A stretch of 64,000 nucleotides of DNA from Allofustis seminis DSM 15817. Lineage in GTDB: Bacteria > Bacillota > Bacilli > Lactobacillales > Carnobacteriaceae_A. Below, in pieces: positions 57,609 through 64,000 of this stretch; position 1 is the first letter of the stretch, and the number at the start of each line of letters is the position of its first letter. Location of the stretch: positions 1-64,000 of the forward strand of contig NZ_KB894081.1 of assembly GCF_000374325.1 (NCBI RefSeq), given 5' to 3'. A model generated the notes under the pieces. The model saw only the letters and a list, made by a program, of their open reading frames with translations. It was not told the DNA's origin and did not search any database. Position numbers and translations under genes: made by a program.

Positions 57609-58196
57609 ATGGATACACTTAAAGAATATATACAAGAAAATTTAGTAATAACTAACAAAGAAGCAGAAGAACTTGGATATACTAGGCATAATTTATCAGA
57701 ATTAACAAAAATCGGACAATTAGAAAGATTAAGACCAGGACTATATCAATTAAAAGGAAAAGTTATAGACGATTTTGTTTTAATATCATCAAATAGTAAT
57801 CGAATTATATTTTCCCATCAAACAGCCCTCTACCTTCATGACCTATCAGACAGAACTCCAAATGTATTTCATATATCTGTCCCCCAAGGTTACAATGCAA
57901 GCCATATCAAAAAAAGATATGAAGATCTACAAGTTCACTATGTAAAAAAAGATTTATACAAATTTGGAAAGACAGAAATAAAATCACCACAAGGCAACCT
58001 TATTCCGGTTTACGATATAGATCGAACAATTTGCGATATCATAATCGAAAGAGAAAAAATAGATAAGCAAATTTTTACAGAAGCCATAAAAAGATACTTT
58101 AAATCACAAAATAAAAACCTAAGACGACTCATAAAATACAGTAGATTATTTAAAATAGAAGATGAAATTAGGAAATATATGGAGGTATTATCGTGA
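57609..58196 (+). CDS. abiEi: AbiEi antitoxin (type IV toxin-antitoxin)
   Basis: A 195-residue AbiEi-type protein. The N-terminal winged helix (ITNKEAEELGYTRHNLSEL, RLRPGLYQL) binds DNA; the rest (FSHQTALYLHDLSDRTP, VYDIDRTICDIIIER) is the conserved antitoxin domain. In type IV systems it counteracts the toxin without stable binding and represses the operon. It overlaps the toxin gene by four bases. Confidence 0.9.
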   Translation: MDTLKEYIQENLVITNKEAEELGYTRHNLSELTKIGQLERLRPGLYQLKGKVIDDFVLISSNSNRIIFSHQTALYLHDLSDRTPNVFHISVPQGYNASHIKKRYEDLQVHYVKKDLYKFGKTEIKSPQGNLIPVYDIDRTICDIIIEREKIDKQIFTEAIKRYFKSQNKNLRRLIKYSRLFKIEDEIRKYMEVLS

Positions 58197-59035
58197 TTAA
58201 TATCGAGAGTATAAAGGGCAAGATAAGAAGTCTGGCAAAAAAGAAAAATCTGAAATCCCAAGAAGTTCTGCAAATATATTTTTTCGAAAGATTTTTAGAA
58301 AGGCTATCTAAATCAAAGTACAAAAATAATTTTATAATAAAGGGAGGATTTCTTATATCTTCTTTAATCGGGATAGAAAATAGAACAACTATGGACATGG
58401 ACACAACCATTAAAGGCATAGCCCTAAAAGAAGAAAAAATAAAAGAAATCGTAGAAGAAATTATAAATATCAATGTAGATGATGGAATAAAATTTGAAAT
58501 AAAAGACATCAGCTATATTAGGGAAGAGGACGAGTACGAAAACTTTAGAATTTCACTAATAGCTAATGTTGGGAAGACTAAAAATCCTATGAAACTAGAC
58601 CTAACAACAGGAGATGCAATAACACCAAGGGAAATAGAATATACCTATCCTTGTATCTTTAGTAAAGAAGATATAAAAATAATGGCATACCCATTAGAAA
58701 CAATTTTAGCTGAAAAATACGAAACCATATTCAGAAGAAATATAACAACAACACGAATGAGAGACTTTTACGACCTATACACCCTCTACAAGTTAAAAAA
58801 AGATGATATAGATTATAAAATTTTAAAAGAAGCAATAGAAAGAACTTCCCACAAAAGAGGAAGTCAGGAGATAATGAAAGACTATAAGGAAATAATCGAG
58901 GACATAAAAGAAGATTCATACCTGAGATCCTTGTGGGTAGTATATCTCGGTGAAAATAAGTATATTGGAGATCTTACCTTTGATAAGATTCTTGGTGTAG
59001 TGATAATTATTTCAAATAGGATTAATGAGATGTAA
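58193..59035 (+). CDS. abiEii: AbiEii toxin, nucleotidyltransferase
   Basis: A 280-residue AbiEii/AbiGii-type nucleotidyltransferase. Core motifs are FIIKGGFLISSLIG and TMDMDTTIKG (GG...and DxD, about 48-72), then PMKLDLTTGD and LETILAEKYET, RMRDFYDLY. AbiE toxins modify tRNA ends and cause growth arrest upon phage infection. It starts at GTG 58193, seven bases after GGAGG, overlapping the antitoxin stop. A terminator follows at 59085. Confidence 0.9.
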   Translation: MINIESIKGKIRSLAKKKNLKSQEVLQIYFFERFLERLSKSKYKNNFIIKGGFLISSLIGIENRTTMDMDTTIKGIALKEEKIKEIVEEIININVDDGIKFEIKDISYIREEDEYENFRISLIANVGKTKNPMKLDLTTGDAITPREIEYTYPCIFSKEDIKIMAYPLETILAEKYETIFRRNITTTRMRDFYDLYTLYKLKKDDIDYKILKEAIERTSHKRGSQEIMKDYKEIIEDIKEDSYLRSLWVVYLGENKYIGDLTFDKILGVVIIISNRINEM

Positions 59036-59084
59036 TTTAACAGACACTGTCTGGCAAATTATAGATAAGAAAATATTAAGGATT

Positions 59085-59117
59085 AAAGAAGTGGAATTAC
59101 TCTGCTTCTTTTTTTTA
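59085..59117 (+). terminator. Rho-independent terminator after abiEii
   Basis: AAAGAAG (59085-59091) pairs with CTTCTTT (59105-59111), followed by a T run. Confidence 0.75.
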
Positions 59118-59156
59118 CTTAAAGGTTAGAGAATTTTAGAATAAATATGTTTTTGA

Positions 59157-59330
59157 AAATTGTTTTTTCTAGGAAATCAGATTAAAGATTTAGGGAACTT
59201 AAAACAAGGAGATTTTGTTAAAATATTTGGACAAGTAAAAACAAGCATTGATAGCAATGGAAAGGAACATAAGAATGTCCATATTTTGTCTTCTAAGCTC
59301 TTAAAAGCAAAAGAACAAGTAAAAGAGTAA
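59157..59330 (+). pseudogene. 3' remnant of an unidentified gene
   Basis: An open frame without a start codon reads FFLGNQIKDLGNLKQGDF, then VKIFGQVKTSIDSNGKEH and NVHILSSKLLKAKEQ to TAA 59330. The pattern GDFVKIFGQV resembles an OB-fold strand, as in ssDNA-binding or conjugation-related proteins, but no family can be named. The rest of the gap 59036-59580 holds terminators at each side and the promoter of the next gene. Confidence 0.45.
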
Positions 59331-59438
59331 AGATAAAGATAAAAAGCCTATATTATGGCAAATAAAAAGCTTTAAGGCAGATGACAAAAGTAAGTCAAAT
59401 AAGAAAGACCATAACAAAGGTACAGAGAAATAAATATC

Positions 59439-59463
59439 GGCAGTTTTCGGACTGCCTTTATTC
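59439..59463 (+). terminator. Rho-independent terminator
   Basis: GGCAGT (59439-59444) pairs with ACTGCC (59451-59456), followed by TTTATTCTTTT. It ends the remnant region. Confidence 0.7.
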
Positions 59464-59497
59464 TTTTCTGTTCAGTTTAACGCGGTAAATCATATAA

Positions 59498-59527
59498 TTG
59501 AAAGGAATCTGTGTTATATGCTATAAT
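59498..59527 (+). promoter_or_regulatory. Promoter of the FokI-like system
   Basis: TTGAAA (59498-59503), an 18-base spacer and TATAAT (59522-59527), about 54 bases before the start of the XRE regulator gene. Confidence 0.65.
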
Positions 59528-59580
59528 TAGGTAGTTAATCTATACATTTAGAAAGGTAAAATATAGAATTGGAGAATGAT

Positions 59581-59802
59581 ATGGGATTTTCATATAATAA
59601 ATTATGGAAGTTATTAATAGATAAAAATATGAAGAAAACAGACTTACAATGTGCAATAGAAACTACACCCAAGACAATTGCAAAAATGGGAAGAGACGAA
59701 AAAGTAAGTTTGGAAACATTAGGAAAGATTTGTGAGTATTTTCAATGTGATATTGGAGATATTATTGAATACAAAAGAAAGAACGAAGAGGAAATCAAAT
59801 GA
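59581..59802 (+). CDS. XRE-family controller of the FokI-like system
   Basis: A 73-residue Cro/CI-type regulator (SYNKLWKLLIDKNMKKTDL, KMGRDEKVSLETLGKICEYF). I chose ATG 59581 with GGAG six bases upstream. It is the first gene of the restriction-modification operon and overlaps the first methyltransferase (ATGA). It is a relative of the regulator at 15388 in the other defence block. A controller role, delaying restriction until DNA is methylated, is likely but inferred. Confidence 0.85.
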   Translation: MGFSYNKLWKLLIDKNMKKTDLQCAIETTPKTIAKMGRDEKVSLETLGKICEYFQCDIGDIIEYKRKNEEEIK

Positions 59803-60827
59803 GATTTATTGGTGGCAAAACGCTGATTATACCATATATAATAGAGTTAATTAAAGAAAAAACAATAGATGTGAAAAGTATATCAGATGTATTTGCTGGT
59901 TCAGGAGTAGTTTCTCGTGAATTTAAAAATTTCGGATATGATGTTATATCTAACGATTTGATGTATTTTTCTTATGTTCTATTAAGAGGAACAGTTGGGA
60001 TAAATTCTAAATTAGAGTTTAAAAGTCTAGGTGTATCAGACCCAATAGCGTATTTAAATAATCTTAGTTCGGGAAATATGAACATAAACCAATCAAAATG
60101 TTTTATATACCAAAATTATAGTCCTAAGAGTGGAAGGATGTATTTCACAGAAGAAAATGCTTTAAAAATTGATTTAATTAGGGTTCAAATTGAAAATTGG
60201 TATAACGATTCTCTTATCAATGAAGACGAGTATTTTTATTTACTTACGTGTCTTATAGAAGCAGTACCTTATGTAAGTAATATAACTGGTGTATATGGAG
60301 CTTATTTAAAGCACTGGGATAAAAGAGCATTAAATAATTTAGAATTAAAAAATGTAGATTTATCAATTAATAATTCAGTAGGACAAGCATATAATGAAGA
60401 TTCTAATAAATTAATTGAAAATATAAAAACAGATTTAGCCTACTTCGATCCACCATATAATCAAAGACAGTACTTGCCCAATTATCATGTATTAGAAACA
60501 ATAGCTAAATATGATTCTCCTAAAATAAAAGGAGTAACTGGATTAAGAGATTATTCTGAACAAAAAAGTGACTATTGTAGAAAAGATTCGGTTTTAAATG
60601 CTTTTGACGATTTAATTAGGAAGACTAATTCAAGATATATTATTCTTAGTTATAACACAGAGGGATTATTATCCCATGATGATATTATTAGTATTTTAGA
60701 AAAATATGGAAAGAAAAGTACTATGGGCTATAAATTTATAGATTACAGAAGATATAAGAATGCCCAAACAAATAAGAATAAAAACTTGAAAGAAGTATTA
60801 TATTTTGTAGAAAAGGAGCAACTATGA
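59799..60827 (+). CDS. D12-class adenine methyltransferase, first of two
   Basis: A 342-residue N6-adenine methyltransferase: SAM motif DVFAGSGVVSREFKNFGY (near 28) and catalytic DLAYFDPPYNQRQY (near 213). The opening RFIGGKTLIIPYI and the DPPYNxRQY motif match the N-terminal half of M.FokI. In FokI and StsI two such domains are fused in one protein, each methylating one strand of an asymmetric site; here they are separate genes. It overlaps both neighbours by four bases. Confidence 0.88.
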   Translation: MRFIGGKTLIIPYIIELIKEKTIDVKSISDVFAGSGVVSREFKNFGYDVISNDLMYFSYVLLRGTVGINSKLEFKSLGVSDPIAYLNNLSSGNMNINQSKCFIYQNYSPKSGRMYFTEENALKIDLIRVQIENWYNDSLINEDEYFYLLTCLIEAVPYVSNITGVYGAYLKHWDKRALNNLELKNVDLSINNSVGQAYNEDSNKLIENIKTDLAYFDPPYNQRQYLPNYHVLETIAKYDSPKIKGVTGLRDYSEQKSDYCRKDSVLNAFDDLIRKTNSRYIILSYNTEGLLSHDDIISILEKYGKKSTMGYKFIDYRRYKNAQTNKNKNLKEVLYFVEKEQL

Positions 60828-61672
60828 GTGAAAATTATATAAAATCACCATTCAATTATATTGGAAATAAACATAGATTATTAGCTCAAATATTGCCTTT
60901 GTTTCCTCAAAATATAGATACTTTCTATGATGTATTTTGTGGTGGTCTAGATGTTTCTGTTAATGTTAAAGCTGATAGAAAAATAGCTAATGATATAAAC
61001 TATTTTGTAATTGAAATTTTAGAAATGTTTAAAAGGACTGATAGCAAAGAGCTGTTAAGAAATATTGATAATGTAATAAGTGAATTTAATCTATCTAAAG
61101 AAAATAAAGAATCATATTATGAATTTAGAGAATATTACAATAAAAACAAAGACCCGCTTTTGCTATATGTTTTGATGTGTTATTCCTTTAATTACCAGTT
61201 TAGGTTTAATTCAAATCATGACTATAATAACCCCGCTGGAACTAATAGGAGTAGTTTTAATGAAAATATGAAAAATAGACTTACTTCTTTTAGAGATAAT
61301 CTTTTCAATATAGAATTTAGCAATAAAAACTTTAAAGAATTTGATTTCTCTAAGATTAAAGGTTCAGACTTTGTATATTGTGACCCCCCTTATAGAAGCT
61401 CTGTAGGTTCATATAATGATGGTAAAAGAGGGTTTGAAGGCTGGACTCTTGATGATGATCTAGCTTTATTTGAGATATTAGATGAATTAAATGATAGAAA
61501 AATTAAGTTTGCATTATCAAATGTATTTTTTAATAATGGATTAGCTAATAAAGAGTTACAAAAGTGGAGTGGAAAATACAAAGTTCACTTGTTAAAGATA
61601 AATTACTCAAACAGTAATTATCAACGTAATAAGCTAGGTGAAACCAAAGAAGTTTTGATTACAAATTACTAG
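60824..61672 (+). CDS. D12-class adenine methyltransferase, second of two (Dam-like)
   Basis: A 282-residue Dam/DpnM-like methyltransferase: SPFNYIGNKHRLL at the start, DVFCGGLDVSVNVKA (SAM motif) and DFVYCDPPY (near 185). It resembles the C-terminal half of M.FokI. It overlaps the first methyltransferase gene (ATGA) and ends eight bases before the endonuclease gene. Together the two would protect both strands of the target. Confidence 0.88.
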   Translation: MSENYIKSPFNYIGNKHRLLAQILPLFPQNIDTFYDVFCGGLDVSVNVKADRKIANDINYFVIEILEMFKRTDSKELLRNIDNVISEFNLSKENKESYYEFREYYNKNKDPLLLYVLMCYSFNYQFRFNSNHDYNNPAGTNRSSFNENMKNRLTSFRDNLFNIEFSNKNFKEFDFSKIKGSDFVYCDPPYRSSVGSYNDGKRGFEGWTLDDDLALFEILDELNDRKIKFALSNVFFNNGLANKELQKWSGKYKVHLLKINYSNSNYQRNKLGETKEVLITNY

Positions 61673-61680
61673 GAGGAAAT

Positions 61681-63450
61681 ATGGCAGAAAGAACATTAGG
61701 CTGGATACAAAATCCATCAAGTTTTGAAAATTTAAAAAATGTAGTTTCTGTTTTTGATAAAAATTCTGATATATACAAGGAAATCTTAAATACTAAACTT
61801 CCTAAATTAGTAAAAGATTTAGATTTACAAAATAAACTTATTTCAGAATTGGAAAAAGATCCACTTGAAATGGACTATGTTTTATTAAAAGGTCATGGTA
61901 TAAAATCAGGTCAGAAAAGAGCTGATGCAGAGTGTAGTGGTATTGTTCAAGCTGCCATTACAACACAAGGCGGTAGAGCTTATACAGATGATTGGACTGC
62001 TGATGGATTTTTAAGATGGGGAATATCCATCGGACTTTTAGATTATGATACAGAAAAAGATACAGTCTCTATAACAAAACTAGGAGAAAAGTTTGTAAAA
62101 TCTAATTCTGAAGACCCAGATAAAGAAATATTAATTTCAGCTTTTTTGTCATATCCACCAGCCGTAAGAATTTTAACTTTACTGGAAAATGGAGACCATC
62201 TAACAAAATTTGAACTTGGTAAGCAATTAGGAGGACTTGGAGAAGCTGGTTTTACATCAATTCCTCAAGATTTATATATCCAAGCAATAGAATTAGCAGC
62301 TGATAAAGACAAAGCAAGTATTCGTTCAAATACAGAAGGGTCAGCAGATAAGTATGCAAGAATGATTTCAGGCTGGCTATCTAAGGTTGGGCTTGTGCAA
62401 AGAGTTACAAAAGAAGTATCAACAAAAATAGGTAATATTGAGTATAAAATTAATATAGGTCATTCATTTAGAATTACTTTACTGGGTATTAAAGAACTTA
62501 AAAGAGCAAGGGGATTATCTTCATATCCAAAGACAGATAAAATAGTATATTGGCAAATGCTAGCTACTAAGGGTAAAGATAGAGATTATATTAGAAATAG
62601 ACGTGGGCACATAATTAAAGCAATTAATAACAGAGAAAGAAATTTGGAAAATATAAAATCCTATTTATTAGAAAATGATATTAAAGAGAACATCACAACT
62701 ATAGAAGATGAGCTTAAAGTCATTGAAGCTATTGGTCTATCACTAAAACATAGTAGAAATGGCTATGTGATAGATGACAATATAATAAAATTAGAAATAC
62801 CTAGAACAAAAATTTCTAAGACAAATGTATTAGAACTAAAGGATAAAGTAAGAAATAAATTAAAATATGTTGACCACAGATATCTAGCTCTAATTGACTT
62901 AGCTTATGACGGAACTGCAAATAGAGATTTTGAAATTCAAACAATCGATCTTTTAATAAATGAGCTTAAGTTTAAGGGTGTGCGTCTAGGAGAAAGCAGA
63001 AAGCCAGATGGAATTATATCTTATGATATAAATGGCGTAATCATTGATAACAAGTCTTACTCTACTGGATATAATTTACCTATTAATCAAGCAGATGAAA
63101 TGATTAGATATATCGAAGAAAATCAAACTAGAGATGAAAAAATAAATTCAAATAAATGGTGGGAAAGCTTTGATGAGAAGGTAAAAGACTTTAATTATTT
63201 ATTTGTATCATCTTTCTTTAAGGGAAACTTTAAAAACAATTTGAAGCATATAGCTAATAGAACTGGAGTAAATGGTGGAGCTATAAATGTAGAAAACTTA
63301 CTTTATTTTGCAGAAGAATTAAAATCTGGGAGACTATCTTATGTTGATTCATTTACGATGTATGATAATGATGAGATATATGTAGGTAGTTTTACGGATT
63401 ACAGTAATGTTAAAATTGCTGCTGAAGAAGAAAGTCATTATTCGATTTAA
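61681..63450 (+). CDS. FokI-like type IIS restriction endonuclease
   Basis: A 589-residue protein that aligns along most of its length with FokI (about 583 residues). The recognition half has TLGWIQNPSSFENLKNVV, SYPPAVRILTLLE, HLTKFELGKQLGG and GSADKYARMISGWL. The nuclease half has KLKYVDHRYLALIDLA, then SRKPDGIISYDINGVIIDNK with the catalytic PD...DxK (about 442-457), and YSTGYNLPINQADEM, YIEENQTR. FokI recognises GGATG and cuts at a distance as a dimer; recognition of the same site here is likely but unproven. AGGAGG precedes the ATG. Confidence 0.95.
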   Translation: MAERTLGWIQNPSSFENLKNVVSVFDKNSDIYKEILNTKLPKLVKDLDLQNKLISELEKDPLEMDYVLLKGHGIKSGQKRADAECSGIVQAAITTQGGRAYTDDWTADGFLRWGISIGLLDYDTEKDTVSITKLGEKFVKSNSEDPDKEILISAFLSYPPAVRILTLLENGDHLTKFELGKQLGGLGEAGFTSIPQDLYIQAIELAADKDKASIRSNTEGSADKYARMISGWLSKVGLVQRVTKEVSTKIGNIEYKINIGHSFRITLLGIKELKRARGLSSYPKTDKIVYWQMLATKGKDRDYIRNRRGHIIKAINNRERNLENIKSYLLENDIKENITTIEDELKVIEAIGLSLKHSRNGYVIDDNIIKLEIPRTKISKTNVLELKDKVRNKLKYVDHRYLALIDLAYDGTANRDFEIQTIDLLINELKFKGVRLGESRKPDGIISYDINGVIIDNKSYSTGYNLPINQADEMIRYIEENQTRDEKINSNKWWESFDEKVKDFNYLFVSSFFKGNFKNNLKHIANRTGVNGGAINVENLLYFAEELKSGRLSYVDSFTMYDNDEIYVGSFTDYSNVKIAAEEESHYSI

Positions 63451-63477
63451 TAAAGTTAAATATGGAAAGGAGGGTAT

Positions 63478-64000
63478 ATGAACTTAGAAGAATATTATAT
63501 GGCACTTCCTAAAGATTTATCTGGAAGCATAACAAAAAATAGATTCAGGATGGAATTATTATGGGGTGTAAGTAAAATTATTGATGCCCATAAAGAAAGT
63601 GAAGATTATTCGGTAATATTTGATTTTAAATGTGATATTGAATTACACAAAGAACAAGAGATGTTTTTTTATCAAATAAAAACAAGAAAATCTGGAAGTT
63701 TTAATGAAAATAATTTGTGCAAAATAAATAATAAAGAAAATAATTCTATTTTAGGCAAGTTATATGCTCTTTACTCTCCTAATCAAAATATAAAATTGGC
63801 TATAGTGTGTAATAAACCGCTTAAAATAAGAAAAAAAGATATTGATTTTTACGAAAAACGTTTTGGAGAAATTGACAAAGATGCAATTGATGAAATAAAA
63901 AATAAGTTGCGTATAGAATTAAACATAGAATCAGTAAATATAGATAATGTATTTTATATATTTGATGAGATGGATTTTCAACACCCTGAAGATGCAATTA
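63478..64000 (+). CDS. DUF4297 (Cap4-like) nuclease, 5' part
   Basis: The frame starts at ATG 63478, with GGAGGG just upstream, and is open to the window edge (174 codons). The N-terminal region RFRMELLWGVSKIIDAH, then VIFDFKCDIELHKEQEMFFY and QIKTRKSG is the DUF4297 double-strand DNA nuclease pattern (Asp ... QxK). This domain is found in Cap4 effectors of CBASS and in other defence genes. The C-terminal sensor, which would tell what triggers it, is outside the window. Confidence 0.75.
   Translation, partial: MNLEEYYMALPKDLSGSITKNRFRMELLWGVSKIIDAHKESEDYSVIFDFKCDIELHKEQEMFFYQIKTRKSGSFNENNLCKINNKENNSILGKLYALYSPNQNIKLAIVCNKPLKIRKKDIDFYEKRFGEIDKDAIDEIKNKLRIELNIESVNIDNVFYIFDEMDFQHPEDAI

Noticed and set aside
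59041-59053. Perfect palindrome CAGACACTGTCTG after abiEii
   Set aside because: It is short, lacks a T run or repeated half-sites, and no binding protein can be suggested.

Overview
The window is A+T-rich DNA of a Gram-positive, low-GC bacterium (Bacillota). A streptococcus or close relative fits best: a Tn916-type tet(M) tail, lsa(E)-lnu(B), rum (23S rRNA uracil methyltransferase) used as an integration site, and phage modules of the phi-m46.1/phi-1207.3 type with three serine recombinases. Gram-positive anaerobic cocci carry the same elements and cannot be excluded from sequence alone. No rRNA, tRNA, CRISPR array or complete insertion sequence was seen.

Layout. (1) 1-1280: the truncated end of a Tn916-like element: tet(M) 3' end, orf6- and orf9-like genes, and a fossil of a tyrosine integrase C-terminus. 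(2) 1298-9450: a reduced phage-like element (element 1): two small genes, a DUF2800 nuclease-like protein, a DUF2815 protein, a family-A DNA polymerase, then directly a SHOCT-like gene and three serine recombinase genes. Replication-initiation, packaging and structural genes are missing. (3) 9451-12535: resistance cargo lsa(E) and lnu(B), ending in short fragments of the rum 3' end. (4) 12560-19200: a defence block: a cytosine methyltransferase with its own N-terminal HTH, a HindVP-type restriction enzyme, a small XRE regulator and a three-gene ABC-3C conflict system. (5) 19209-57127: a nearly complete siphovirus-type prophage (element 2): sigma-like regulator, a replication module homologous to element 1, antirepressor, primase-helicase, candidate origin, VRR-NUC and SNF2 proteins, HNH/terminase, SAM synthetase plus two DNA methyltransferases, a Fic-protein moron, HK97-type head genes, tail genes, holin, endolysin, SHOCT-like gene and three serine recombinases. 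(6) 57255-57296: another rum 3'-end copy, marking the right attachment site. (7) 57553-64000: a second defence block: an AbiE toxin-antitoxin pair, an XRE regulator, a FokI-like type IIS system with two separate adenine methyltransferases, and the start of a DUF4297 (Cap4-like) nuclease gene cut by the window edge.

How it fits together. Rum-tail copies at about 12.5 kb and 57.3 kb suggest serial insertion of related serine-recombinase elements at one chromosomal hotspot, with resistance and defence genes carried at the element ends. Element 2 looks able to modify its own DNA with its own SAM supply (minimal SAM synthetase beside two methyltransferases).

The most striking single observation is in the element 2 DNA polymerase. 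The gene holds a 309-residue intein between polymerase motif B residues, and a 257-residue homing-endonuclease-like protein is encoded inside the intein in the +1 reading frame, with its own ribosome binding site. A second unusual pattern is that in each element the first early gene and the SHOCT/recombinase operon are preceded by a matching pair of leader sequences able to fold over the ribosome binding site.
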